Notes: a model not told the origin generated them from the letters alone. 64,000 bases of DNA from Actinomycetota bacterium (GCA_009668945.1 SBEH01000004.1:1-64000), one strand, 5' to 3'. Shown: positions 15,055 through 23,419, counted from the stretch's first letter. A program made the numbers and translations.

Positions 15055-16101
15055 ATGTCACTGACTGTGAAGCAGCGTGTGGGCATCGCGATGGCCGCGG
15101 TCGTTCTCGTGAACCTCGTTACAGGCAGCATCGGCTGGGCGCTTCATCTGCGTGCCACCGAAAGCGAGCAGTCCGCGAGACGTGCCACCGAACGCGCCGA
15201 GTGGGTAGCCGCCGTCTCAGAGCAGGTCACCGTGTTCGTCAGCGAGGCCACTGAGCTCGCACTCAGCGTTGCCGCGGGCGTGAGCGAAGAGTCGTCCGCC
15301 GAGTACGGTGATCTGGTCGGAGCGGACAGGGCGGTCACCCGCCTGATCGATCAGGTACCGGCGGACTTGGATCCCGCGGTCGCCGCTGCGACCGCAGCCT
15401 CGTGGGAGTCACTCCGGCCGGAGGTGTTCGTCTGGGTGAACGCGGAAGCGGAACGCGCCGGTTCATCTCTCAGGCTGACGCTCAACGAGGACGGTCAGGT
15501 TCGTGCAAGCACGAGTTCCAACATCGGTGTGCCCGCACGTCTCGAAGGGCTGGACGCCGCTTCCGCCCGTCGCGTCGTCCGCAGCGACTTGGAGTCCTTC
15601 CATGAGGGGCGGCTGCGCCGGACGCTCGCTCAGGCGGGGGAGGACGCACGGGATTCTGTCCTGGAGTCGCAGCGGACTCGCCGGATTGCGGTCAACGTGA
15701 CGATCGCGGCGATCGGCGTGAGCGTCATCGTGGCACTGATGGCGGCCGTCTGGCTCTATCGGACGATCGCAGGACCGCTCGCAGCCGCACGGCAGGTCGC
15801 GCAGCGAGTGGCTGGCGGAGACTACTCGGCGACGTTCGATCGCCCGAACAATGACGAGATCGGCACGCTCGTCCACGCTGTCGAGGAGATGCGCGACGCA
15901 GTGGTCGGCAGTCTGAACGCGATGCGCGAGATGGCCGGGGCCGTGATAGCTACTGCCGGGGACGTAGCGGCCGGAGCGCGGACCGTCCGTAAGCTCACTC
16001 CGAATGCAGGCGAGGAGCTTTCCGAGGCGCTCGACGGCGTGGAGAAGGACTCCGAGACACTGCGGTCCCTGGCCGATCAGATGCTCAGAGCATCCTCGTA
16101 G
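15055..16101 (+). CDS. Two-TM HAMP-domain membrane protein without output domain (module A)
   Basis: This 348-aa protein has TM1 (9-31), an extracytoplasmic helical sensor region (32-208), TM2 (211-236) and a HAMP domain (237-290, P-L-A-A-A-R-Q-V... R-V-A-G-G-D-Y ... N-N-D-E-I-G). The remaining 58 residues are helical and contain no methyl-accepting signalling hairpin, histidine kinase or cyclase domain. This is the architecture of a receptor whose output must come from another protein. The HAMP core R-V-A-G-G-D is shared with the HAMP protein at 42331. The sensor region has no Cys, so unlike that paralogue it cannot attach heme covalently. ATG 15055 follows GGGTGGGAGCAGG. Confidence 0.85.
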   Translation: MSLTVKQRVGIAMAAVVLVNLVTGSIGWALHLRATESEQSARRATERAEWVAAVSEQVTVFVSEATELALSVAAGVSEESSAEYGDLVGADRAVTRLIDQVPADLDPAVAAATAASWESLRPEVFVWVNAEAERAGSSLRLTLNEDGQVRASTSSNIGVPARLEGLDAASARRVVRSDLESFHEGRLRRTLAQAGEDARDSVLESQRTRRIAVNVTIAAIGVSVIVALMAAVWLYRTIAGPLAAARQVAQRVAGGDYSATFDRPNNDEIGTLVHAVEEMRDAVVGSLNAMREMAGAVIATAGDVAAGARTVRKLTPNAGEELSEALDGVEKDSETLRSLADQMLRASS

Positions 16102-16215
16102 GGGCTGCGTGCGCTTCTGGACGTCTCGCCGCTGTCGGGCGACACGGTGCCTCGATGCGCTACGCTGGCGATGGAAGCCGTGTGATCGCGGGATCTCTTC
16201 GGCAGGAGCGGAGCG

Positions 16216-16572
16216 ATGCGACGGTACTTGAACGCTCACGAGGCACTGGTGCGCGCGCGTCTGGCACAGGGCGAGGACCGGGAGGCGCTCGCACGCTACC
16301 ACCTGACGCGGGTCGAGTTCCTCCAGCATGAGCGCCTCGTCCACCTCCTCGTCATGCTGTTCGTCGGCCTGTGCGTGCTGGTGATGTTCCTGGCGCTGAT
16401 ACTCGAGCCCAGCGTACCGATGGCGCTGCTGCTGTTGCTGTTCGTCGGCCTGCTTATTCCGTACGTGCTGCACTACTACCTGCTTGAGAACGGCGTGCAG
16501 CGCTGGTATCGCCTCGCCGACGAGATCGAGGCCAACACGGACACAGGCGCCGGGACGAGCGACGCGCAGTAG
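16216..16572 (+). CDS. Small two-TM membrane protein (module A)
   Basis: This 118-aa protein has an amphipathic N-terminus (1-38), two adjacent TM helices (about 41-62 and 67-92) and a short acidic C-terminal tail. The ATG follows GGCAGGAGCGGAGCG. It sits between the HAMP protein (114 bases upstream) and the multiheme cytochrome (27 bases downstream), so it is probably part of the same redox module, perhaps as a membrane partner. No homologue is present in module B at 42-46.6 kb, and no family is recognised. Confidence 0.7.
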   Translation: MRRYLNAHEALVRARLAQGEDREALARYHLTRVEFLQHERLVHLLVMLFVGLCVLVMFLALILEPSVPMALLLLLFVGLLIPYVLHYYLLENGVQRWYRLADEIEANTDTGAGTSDAQ

Positions 16573-16599
16573 CGGGCGGTCGCAGGGGGCGGGAGCTGC

Positions 16600-17958
16600 A
16601 TGTCAGGATCGCCGGGCGGCCTACCGGTGGCGTGCGGGCCCGCTCCGTGGGACACTCGCTGCATGGTGTACGACCGCGACCTGCCCGACGGCAGATACGA
16701 ACGTCCCGCACCGCGCCCGCGGCGCAGCGAGCGCAAGCGCTCGGCGAAGCGCCAGGCGAGCGCGCCGAAGCGCGCGAAGACCCGCCCGGCTCCCCGCTCG
16801 GGCCCACCCGCCGTCTCCGGGGCGCTTCGCACTCCCAAGCCGCACCGTCGCCGCCGCGTCGGGTGCCTTGCGATCGCGGTCGCCGTCGTTCTCGTCCTGC
16901 TCGCGACCGGGCTCGCCGCAACCTCGTCGGCCGGCTTCTGCACGCGCGCTTGCCACAGCGTCCACGGCGATGACGTGGCCGCGTTCGAGCAGAGCACGCA
17001 CAGCCGCACCTCGTGTCTCACATGTCACGTCGACGCCGATTCTGGCGGGTTCGGCCGCCTCGCATTCCGCCTCGGTGAGCTCGGCGGGTACGCTCCGATG
17101 TTGTTCGGCCGCGTCAAGCAGCCTGTCAACGCCGGGAGCCAGGTGGCTCTGTCGATGCCATCCGCCCAGTGCACCCAGTGCCACGTGATGGAGGTGCGGC
17201 GCGTCACGCCGAGCGTCGGCATGGTGATCGACCACGCTGCCCACGAGTCGGCCGGCATCGTGTGCACGGCATGCCACAACCGCGTGGCGCATCCGGAGGC
17301 GAGCATCACGCTCGAGGTCAAGGGCAACGCGCCCAAAGCGGACTTCATGTCCATGACTGCCTGCTATCGCTGCCACTCGTTGGGCGAGTTCTGGGCGAGC
17401 GAGTACCGCGCGTCGGGCGAGTGCGGCGTGTGCCACACGCCAGGCTTCGACCTCATCCCGCCATCGCACGATGCCGAGGGCTGGTACACGGAGCGCGGTG
17501 AGTCCGCGGGGCACGCGAACGCGTACAAGGCCGCGCTCGAGCGGGCGCAGCTCGTGCAGGCGAGTGGAGCCGGGGGCGACGCGCTGGTGAAGGTCCCACC
17601 TGTCGCGGCGGTGAACGAGTGCTACACGTGTCATCTCGCCGCGTTCTGCACGAACTGTCACGGTACGCAGATCCCGCATCCGGACGGATTCGGGGCAGCG
17701 CACGGTCAGGAGGTCACGACCGCGGACGCCACCGGCTGCGCGAAGTGCCACAACAAGACCGGTGACAAGGCCAACGACCGGTATGCGTGCACGCTCTGCC
17801 ACCATCCAGGCTTCAATCCCGCCGAGGGAGTCTGGCGCAAGCGTCATGACGACGTGATCGTCGGCGGCGTGAGCCCGCTCGATTCCTGCTACGGGTGTCA
17901 CGAGGAGACCTACTGCTCGAGCTGCCACGTCCGTGGTGAGCCAAGCACTCCGTACTAG
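16600..17958 (+). CDS. Membrane-anchored multiheme cytochrome c, 12 heme-type motifs (module A)
   Basis: This 452-aa protein has a basic, Pro-rich cytoplasmic N-terminus (1-86), a TM anchor (87-108), and then 12 heme-type motifs: one CX3CH at 114-119 (C-T-R-A-C-H) and eleven CXXCH at 139, 191, 222, 255, 275, 341, 350, 380, 397, 430 and 439. The single N-terminal anchor with a heme cluster resembles NapC/NirT-family quinol oxidoreductases, extended by extra hemes. It probably moves electrons from the quinone pool across the outside of the membrane. The CX3CH spacing is unusual. ATG 16600 follows GGGGCGGGAG; a later ATG at 16663 lacks a good site. No c-type maturation (Ccs/Ccm) genes lie in the window. 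Confidence 0.92.
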   Translation: MSGSPGGLPVACGPAPWDTRCMVYDRDLPDGRYERPAPRPRRSERKRSAKRQASAPKRAKTRPAPRSGPPAVSGALRTPKPHRRRRVGCLAIAVAVVLVLLATGLAATSSAGFCTRACHSVHGDDVAAFEQSTHSRTSCLTCHVDADSGGFGRLAFRLGELGGYAPMLFGRVKQPVNAGSQVALSMPSAQCTQCHVMEVRRVTPSVGMVIDHAAHESAGIVCTACHNRVAHPEASITLEVKGNAPKADFMSMTACYRCHSLGEFWASEYRASGECGVCHTPGFDLIPPSHDAEGWYTERGESAGHANAYKAALERAQLVQASGAGGDALVKVPPVAAVNECYTCHLAAFCTNCHGTQIPHPDGFGAAHGQEVTTADATGCAKCHNKTGDKANDRYACTLCHHPGFNPAEGVWRKRHDDVIVGGVSPLDSCYGCHEETYCSSCHVRGEPSTPY

Positions 17959-17996
17959 GCGCCCGCGCCAGGGACATGCCGCTCGTCGCGCTTCAC

Positions 17997-18024
17997 TTGC
18001 AACTATTGTTACAAAGCGTAGTGT
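17997..18024 (+). promoter_or_regulatory. Promoter overlapping an 18-bp dyad operator
   Basis: TTGCAACTATTGTTACAA (17997-18014) is an imperfect palindrome of the form TTGnAACnA/TnGTTnCAA. TTGCAA (17997-18002) and TAGTGT (18019-18024), 16 bases apart, make a promoter candidate, so a bound dimer would cover the -35. The arrangement suits a TetR- or LacI-type repressor of the following dehydrogenase gene; no such regulator lies adjacent. Confidence 0.55.
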
Positions 18025-18074
18025 GGTTCTCACTCAGACCGCCCCGGTGTCTGAAGTGAACAGGAGGTACCGGC

Positions 18075-18875
18075 ATGCCTCGCACTTGCGTCGTCACGGG
18101 GGCCGCATCAGGGATCGGCGCGGCCACCAAGCGCATCCTCGAGGAGCGCGGCAACAAGGCGATCGGCGTCGACATTCAGTCGACCAATGTGATCGCAGAT
18201 CTAAGCACGAAGCAGGGGCGCCTTGACGCTGCCGCGAAGGCGGTCGAAGCGGCTGGCGGCTCCGTGGATGCCGTGATCGCGTGTGCCGGCCTCGCACACC
18301 CCATCGCGAAGACCGTGTCGGTGAACTACTTCGGTATGACCGAGTTCCTGAACGCGCTCGTGCCGGTGCTCGCCAAGTCGTCATCGCCGCGGGTCGCGCT
18401 CATCAGCTCGATGGCCTCTCTGATGCCCAACGACGCCGATCTCGTGACAGCCATGTGTGTGGAGGACGACGAGGAGAAGGCAGTCGCTCGCGCCCAGCAG
18501 CTCGTCGACATCGGAGAGGGCATGGAGCAGCTCATCTACGGCTCCACCAAGCGGGCGATCAGCCGGTGGGTACGGCGCGAGTCGCCGAAGCCGCAGTGGG
18601 CCGGTGCCGGTATTCCGCTGAACGCGGTTGGTCCGGGCATTGTGAGGACGCCGATGACGGCGGAGATGATCGCCACTGCTGAGGCGCGTGCCGGCCTCGA
18701 CCAGGTTGTCCCGATGCCGCTCAACTACTACCTCGAGCCCGAGCAGGTAGCCTACCTGCTCATCTGGCTCACGAGCGAGGAGAACACCCATCTCTGCGGT
18801 CAGACGATCTACATCGATGGCGGCTCCGATGCGGTGCTCCGCGGCGACAACATCTGGGAGCTGGCGGAAAGCTAG
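18075..18875 (+). CDS. Short-chain dehydrogenase/reductase (3-alpha-HSD-like)
   Basis: This 266-aa classical SDR has the cofactor motif T8-G-A-A-S-G-I-G15, acidic D33 suggesting NAD preference, a N-A-G-like C-A-G-L segment, catalytic S111/S112, Y155-x-x-x-K159 and P-G-I-V-R-T-P-M after the active site. The compact family with I-A-D-L-S-T-x-x-G-R and the inserted helical region before YxxxK resembles bacterial 3-alpha-hydroxysteroid dehydrogenases, but steroid or alcohol substrate cannot be decided from sequence. AACAGGAGG lies just before the ATG. An operator-like palindrome lies upstream, suggesting substrate-responsive control. Confidence 0.85.
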   Translation: MPRTCVVTGAASGIGAATKRILEERGNKAIGVDIQSTNVIADLSTKQGRLDAAAKAVEAAGGSVDAVIACAGLAHPIAKTVSVNYFGMTEFLNALVPVLAKSSSPRVALISSMASLMPNDADLVTAMCVEDDEEKAVARAQQLVDIGEGMEQLIYGSTKRAISRWVRRESPKPQWAGAGIPLNAVGPGIVRTPMTAEMIATAEARAGLDQVVPMPLNYYLEPEQVAYLLIWLTSEENTHLCGQTIYIDGGSDAVLRGDNIWELAES

Positions 18876-18905
18876 GCGAGGCTTCGCGGGGCGGGCGGCG
18901 CGGTA

Positions 18906-19151
18906 CTAGCCCCCGCCGACCTCCTCGCCCTCATACCCGAATATGCCGACTCCCGGTTTGGACTCCTCCAGGACCAGGTCCTCGGCGCTGTCCGGATCGC
19001 AGGGTTCCCGCGCGATATCGGGACCCCGCGGTTCGCACGCTTCCCCGCCGAGTCCGGCGGGGTTGGCGAACTCCTCGGGCGGCGGGTCAGTGTGCGGTGT
19101 TCGGCGCCTCGCGTTGACGACGTTCTCGTCCGCGGATTCGTTCGCGTCCAT
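18906..19151 (-). CDS. Small acidic protein, unknown function
   Basis: This 81-aa protein is rich in Glu, Asp, Pro and Gly, with an ordered-looking C-terminus (P-G-V-G-I-F-G-Y-E-G-E-E). AAGGGGG lies 8 bases before the ATG at 19151. The start codon lies in the loop of a perfect 6-bp hairpin (GTTCGC/GCGAAC, 19140-19157), which could affect initiation. The frame continues upstream, but that sequence is Arg-rich and unlikely to be coding. No family is recognised. Confidence 0.5.
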   Translation of the reverse strand: MDANESADENVVNARRRTPHTDPPPEEFANPAGLGGEACEPRGPDIAREPCDPDSAEDLVLEESKPGVGIFGYEGEEVGGG

Positions 19152-19276
19152 GCGAACCCCCTTCGCCTCGGGTGTCCGTGTCACCGAACCTTCATACCCC
19201 GGCTCCGGGTGTGGGAGACGACCTACTCGCAGACACTCGGTCGCTGCGCGCACCGTCCGGCGGATATGCCCGAGCC

Positions 19277-19296
19277 GGTTGTGGGCAATCACAACC
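19277..19296. promoter_or_regulatory. Inverted repeat upstream of ABC exporter
   Basis: GGTTGTG (19277-19283) and CACAACC (19290-19296) are perfect 7-bp arms around GGCAAT. It lies 66 bases before the ABC ATPase start and could be an operator; no adjacent regulator gene is seen. Confidence 0.4.
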
Positions 19297-19361
19297 TAGA
19301 GCGTGTGTCCGGCATCGCGCGGTAGGCGCGGCGGAGCCGGTGCGCTTTTGGGGGAGGGCTC

Positions 19362-20276
19362 ATGGCTGAAGTGCTGGGGGATGATTCGCGCCACGGCGCG
19401 ATCGTGACGTCCGGTCTCACGAAGGACTATGGACAGAGCCGGGGCCTGTTCGACCTCGACCTCGAGATCGCTCCGGGCGAGGTCTTCGGCTTCATCGGTC
19501 CGAACGGGGCAGGCAAGACGACGACCATCCGCCTCCTGATGGGCCTCATCCGCCCGGACCGGGGCAGCGCGACGCTGCTGGACATGGACTCGCAGCGCGA
19601 CAACATCGCGATCAAGCGCCGCGTCGGCTATCTGCCGGGCGAGCTGCCGCAGTTCCCCCGCCTGAAGGCGAGTCACGTGATCACGCTGCTGGCTGGACTG
19701 CGGGGCGGCGTCGATCCCGCTGTGATCGCCGGTCTCGCCGAGCGCCTCGACATCGACCTCGGCCGCAGGTACGAGGACCTCTCTCACGGTAACAAGCAGA
19801 AGGTCGGGCTCATACAGACCTTCATGCACAGGCCCGACGTGATCATCATGGACGAGCCCACGCTCGGGCTCGACCCGCTCATGCAGCGCGAGTTCTGGCG
19901 GCTGGTGCAGGAGGCGTCTTCGGCGGGTTCGACGGTGCTGCTCTCGTCCCACGTCCTGGCCGAAGTGGAACTCGGCTGCCACCGCATGGGTCTGATCCGC
20001 AACGGCCACCTTCTGCGCGTCGGTTCGCTCGAGGAGCTTCGGACCACACGCGTTCACCGCGTCGATGCCATCGTGCACGATCACCCCGATGCAGCCGGAC
20101 TGAACGCGATCGAGGGCGTGTCCGAGGCCGTCGTGCAGGGCGACCGCTTGAGCTGCTCGGTGCACGGATCGATCGGCCCGCTTCTCGCGTGGCTCGCGGC
20201 GCGCGATGTCGTCGAACTGGACAGCCGCGAACTCTCTCTCGAGGAGGTGTTCTTCACTGAGCTCGAAGCCGAGTGA
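19362..20276 (+). CDS. ABC transporter ATP-binding protein
   Basis: This 304-aa ATPase has Walker A G-P-N-G-A-G-K-T-T near residue 47, the Q-loop-equivalent region G-Y-L-P-G-E, signature L-S-H-G-N-K-Q-K (about 140), Walker B V-I-I-M-D-E-P-T and switch S-S-H. The L-S-H-G-N-K-Q-K signature and C-terminal regulatory tail are typical of DrrA/BcrA-type drug or polyketide exporters. GGGGAGGGC precedes ATG 19362. It is the first gene of an operon with the permease that overlaps its end. Confidence 0.95.
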   Translation: MAEVLGDDSRHGAIVTSGLTKDYGQSRGLFDLDLEIAPGEVFGFIGPNGAGKTTTIRLLMGLIRPDRGSATLLDMDSQRDNIAIKRRVGYLPGELPQFPRLKASHVITLLAGLRGGVDPAVIAGLAERLDIDLGRRYEDLSHGNKQKVGLIQTFMHRPDVIIMDEPTLGLDPLMQREFWRLVQEASSAGSTVLLSSHVLAEVELGCHRMGLIRNGHLLRVGSLEELRTTRVHRVDAIVHDHPDAAGLNAIEGVSEAVVQGDRLSCSVHGSIGPLLAWLAARDVVELDSRELSLEEVFFTELEAE

Positions 20277-21921
20277 AGGGCGCGGATCGAGTTTCGCGCT
20301 GGTCGCCGATACGATTCGCACCCGCCGCACCACGATCCTGGTGTGGATGCTAGGCGGCGCTGCGGTGATGTACTTGATGGGCCTGGCGATCGCCCAGGAG
20401 TTCGCCGACTTCCCCGGCGGAGCCGCAGCGCTTGCCGGCAGCATCACGCGGGCGGCCGAGGGGATGCGGATCATGCGCTGGCCCGCCGAGCGGCTGGACA
20501 CCCTGGGCGGGTATCTCACCTACCACAATGTGACGATGCTGATGCTCGGCCTCGCGATCTATAGCGCCGTGCAGGGGACCCGGATGGTGCGTGGGGAAGA
20601 GCAGCGGCACGCCCTTGAGGAGATACTTGCGACCGGCTGGTCGCGCTGGGCTGTCATCCGCGACCGGACCGTGGGCTTCGCGATCATCACGGCGGTGGTG
20701 TCGCTCGCCCTTGCTGTCGGCACGGCCGCCGCCATGGCGGCGGGCGGCGAGTCGGACCTCGCGGGCTCGCTCGTCACGATGGTGGGGGTTGGCCTGTGCG
20801 GGATGGTCGGATACGCGCTGGGCTTGCTGGTTTCGCAACTTGTGCCCACCGCTCGCGGCGCTGCAGGTGTGAGTTCCATCATCCTGACCGCGCTCTACGT
20901 GCTGAACAACACGTGGGAGGAGCTGGGCTGGTTCGGCGCGGTGCGGTTCGCCTCGCCGTTCTACTACGCGAACTACCTGCGCGCGCTCGTTCCCGGCTAC
21001 GGCTTCGACCTTCTCGCGACACTCGCGCTCGTGGTGATGGCGGACGTGCTCATCGGCCTCGCGGGGCTGGCGTTCGGCCGACGCTTCTATGGAGCTGCTC
21101 TGTGGCATCGCCGTCGCCGTAAGGAACTCCCAGCTGCGCTTCCCGGGGTGCGGCGCCAGCGGCTCTTCGGCTTCCCGTCGATGGCGCTGCTGTTCCGCGG
21201 CCGCGTGGGCCTGATCGCGTGGGCGGGGGGCGCTGGCTCCTTCGCGGGACTGATGATGGCGCTGGAGCCGAGCGTGATCGACATGTGGTCCACGTTCAGC
21301 AAGTACATGCCCGGCGCCGGCACCGACTCGGGTGTTTCTATCGAGACGATCTACGCGGGCTTCTCCGGCGAGATCGTGGCGCTCGTCATCGTCGCCTACG
21401 TGATCGTGCAGACGGCCGCGTGGACGGCTGATCTCGCCGAAGGCAGGGTGGAGGCCGTTCTCGCGACGCCGGTGTCGTGGTCGCGACTGGTGCTGGAACG
21501 GCTGGTGGCCCTGGTCTCCGGCGTAGCCTGCGTGACCGCCGGCGCGATCGTCGGGCTTGTGATAGGCGCCGCCGGTGTCGACTTCGAGCTGGCAGGCGCT
21601 GGTCTCGCGAGGCTGGCGGCGGATTCCGTCCTCTTCGGCGCGGCGCTCGGCGGGGTGGCTGCGGTCGTGGTCGCCGCGTTCCGCCGAGGCGCGGGCGTGA
21701 CCGCGATGGCGGTGCTGATGACCGCCTCATACCTCCAGGGCTACCTCGCGAAGATGTTCGAGTGGCCGGAGTGGGTCCAGAAGTACTCGCTGTTCAGCGC
21801 GTTCGGCAATCCGTACGTCGAGTGGCCCGGGTCAGGACAGACCGTGCTGCTCGCGGTGCTGGCGATCGCCGGTACGGCGGTCGCACTCGCAATCGCCGAG
21901 CGTACTCCGAAGGTGGCCTAG
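20206..21921 (+). CDS. ABC-2 type exporter permease (polyketide-antibiotic-exporter type)
   Basis: This protein of about 571 aa has roughly 12 TM helices in two repeats, with T-G-W-S-R-W, V-L-A-T-P-V-S-W-S-R and the E-E-I-L-A-T / E-A-V-L-A-T paired motif typical of the TnrB3/COG3559 exporters. It works with the preceding ATPase. The start is uncertain: ATG 20206 overlaps the ATPase gene by 71 bases and has no clear ribosome binding site, while the next ATG (20347) would fall inside TM1. A non-ATG start near 20260 is possible. Confidence 0.85.
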   Translation: MSSNWTAANSLSRRCSSLSSKPSEGRGSSFALVADTIRTRRTTILVWMLGGAAVMYLMGLAIAQEFADFPGGAAALAGSITRAAEGMRIMRWPAERLDTLGGYLTYHNVTMLMLGLAIYSAVQGTRMVRGEEQRHALEEILATGWSRWAVIRDRTVGFAIITAVVSLALAVGTAAAMAAGGESDLAGSLVTMVGVGLCGMVGYALGLLVSQLVPTARGAAGVSSIILTALYVLNNTWEELGWFGAVRFASPFYYANYLRALVPGYGFDLLATLALVVMADVLIGLAGLAFGRRFYGAALWHRRRRKELPAALPGVRRQRLFGFPSMALLFRGRVGLIAWAGGAGSFAGLMMALEPSVIDMWSTFSKYMPGAGTDSGVSIETIYAGFSGEIVALVIVAYVIVQTAAWTADLAEGRVEAVLATPVSWSRLVLERLVALVSGVACVTAGAIVGLVIGAAGVDFELAGAGLARLAADSVLFGAALGGVAAVVVAAFRRGAGVTAMAVLMTASYLQGYLAKMFEWPEWVQKYSLFSAFGNPYVEWPGSGQTVLLAVLAIAGTAVALAIAERTPKVA

Positions 21922-21970
21922 AAGGGGAATCTCGGCGTACCGCTTAACCTGCGCGGGCCGCACACGCCCG

Positions 21971-22438
21971 CTAGGGCATGGCGTCGGCCGGGGCCGCCAC
22001 CTCGGGCTTCGCCGCAGACAAGTCGCGCAGCAGCCGCACCGCGACTGCGATCAGCGCGATCTGTCCGATGATCGAGACTACGGCGAAGCCGATCACGACT
22101 GCGTACCGCCAGGTCTCGAGCGTCTCCACCGAGTTCGCGATGCCGGTCACCTGAGCTGCGACCGCGGCCAGCAGCACTCCGCCGATCATCATGCCGATGC
22201 AGATTCCGACGGCGCCTCTTCGGTGATGGGCTGCGAGTGATGCGACCAGCACCAGGATCGTGCCGAGCAGCGCGATCGGATAGGCTTCGAACGGCATCAG
22301 GTAGTCGAACCGGAAGCCTCTGCCCTGCCCGATAGCGAGTACTCCGAAGACCGCCGGCGCCAGTATCGGCAGGGCTAGAAGCACGATGCCGACGAGGGCA
22401 AGCACCTTGGCCAGACCGCTACGTTTCCCCACGGTCAT
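21971..22438 (-). CDS. Four-TM membrane protein, unknown function
   Basis: This 155-aa protein has TM helices near residues 12-36, 52-70, 77-99 and 112-137 and an Ala/Pro-rich C-terminal tail. ATG 22438 is preceded by AAGGGGG at short spacing; GTG 22441 immediately before it is also possible. It lies convergent to the ABC exporter and 57 bases downstream of the RlpA-like gene. No family is recognised. Confidence 0.6.
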   Translation of the reverse strand: MTVGKRSGLAKVLALVGIVLLALPILAPAVFGVLAIGQGRGFRFDYLMPFEAYPIALLGTILVLVASLAAHHRRGAVGICIGMMIGGVLLAAVAAQVTGIANSVETLETWRYAVVIGFAVVSIIGQIALIAVAVRLLRDLSAAKPEVAAPADAMP

Positions 22439-22495
22439 CACCCCCTTACGGTGTGTTTCCCCCGCAACGGGACGTCGTACGCACGTGGTGTGGTG

Positions 22496-23419
22496 CTACT
22501 GAGAGATGATGCGATACCGCACCTGTCGCACGCCCGAGAAGCCGAGGACGCGCGCCACGCCGGGACCCAGGTCCCAGTCTCGGCCCGGTATGAAGGGACC
22601 GCGGTCGGCCACGCGCGCCACCGCGCGTTTGCCGTTGTACTCGAACTCCACGAGCGTGCCGAACGGCAGGGTCTTGTGCGCCACCATCATCGAGTACGGC
22701 CCTATCACCTCGCCACTCGCCCCCTTGCCCGTGAAGTTGTAGCCGTAGTGGGACGCGACGCCGACCTGCCACTCGCCGCTTCCGGTGAGTCCCTGATCCG
22801 GCGCCGCTTTCGCCTGCTGCGCGGCCTTCGCCGCCGCGGCACGTGCCGCCTCAGCGGCCACACGGGCCTCGTACTCGCGCAGCGCAGCGCTGCTGTTCGC
22901 GAACTCCCGTTTCGCGCGGTCGAGCTCCTGGGTCACGGCCTCAAGCGCCTGCGCCTGTCCGGCCTGCAGCGCCATGAGCTCCTCGGCCGACTTCGCCGCC
23001 GCCGCGCGAGCGGCCTTGAGCGCCTCGATGTTCTCGGCGTCCTGGCGGGCCATGCGGTCTATCACGTCGAGACGCCGGGTGAGCTCGGGCAGCGATGATG
23101 CGCCGAGCAGCAGTTCGAGGGCGCCCGCATCGCCCGAGCGGTACATCGCGACGACGCGGGTCTGCAGCCGGTGCTGGTAGACGGTCTGGTCAGCGATTAT
23201 GCGGTCCAGTTCGGCCGAAGCAGCGGCAACCTGGGCGTCTATCGCGTCGGCCTGAGCCTGCACCTCGTTGTACCGTGCGGTCGCGGCGTCGAGTGCGGCG
23301 CGGTCGATCGCGACCTCGTCGGCAAGGGGGGTGGCCATCGCGGGCGCGGCTGCTGCTGCGGCGGCTCCGGCTGCGATCACCGTGGCAATGGCAACGGCGA
23401 CTGTCTTTCGGAGAGACAT
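22496..23419 (-). CDS. Secreted coiled-coil protein with RlpA-like barrel
   Basis: This 307-aa protein has an Ala-rich signal peptide (1-29), a long coiled coil (about 38-205) like the N-terminal helices of CwlO/RipA-type NlpC proteins, and a C-terminal double-psi beta-barrel (about 218-305) with G-V-A-S-H-Y-G-Y, L-P-F-G-T-L-V-E-F and V-A-R-V-A-D-R-G-P-F-x-x-x-R-D-W-D-L. RlpA-type barrels bind or cleave denuded glycan strands, and 3D/MltA-like barrels are used in actinobacterial resuscitation factors. A role in peptidoglycan remodelling is likely. ATG 23419 has no ribosome binding site; TACACT ends 7 bases before it, so the mRNA may be leaderless. Confidence 0.82.
   Translation of the reverse strand: MSLRKTVAVAIATVIAAGAAAAAAAPAMATPLADEVAIDRAALDAATARYNEVQAQADAIDAQVAAASAELDRIIADQTVYQHRLQTRVVAMYRSGDAGALELLLGASSLPELTRRLDVIDRMARQDAENIEALKAARAAAAKSAEELMALQAGQAQALEAVTQELDRAKREFANSSAALREYEARVAAEAARAAAAKAAQQAKAAPDQGLTGSGEWQVGVASHYGYNFTGKGASGEVIGPYSMMVAHKTLPFGTLVEFEYNGKRAVARVADRGPFIPGRDWDLGPGVARVLGFSGVRQVRYRIISQ

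Noticed and set aside
15055-16101. Methyl-accepting chemotaxis protein
   Set aside because: Only 58 residues follow the HAMP domain and the conserved signalling hairpin is absent.
15463-18033. Minus-strand frames opposite the HAMP and cytochrome genes
   Set aside because: The plus strand carries TM segments, HAMP motifs and 12 heme motifs; the antisense frames show no motifs.
19296-21108. Minus-strand frames opposite the ABC exporter genes
   Set aside because: The plus strand encodes complete Walker A/B and signature motifs.
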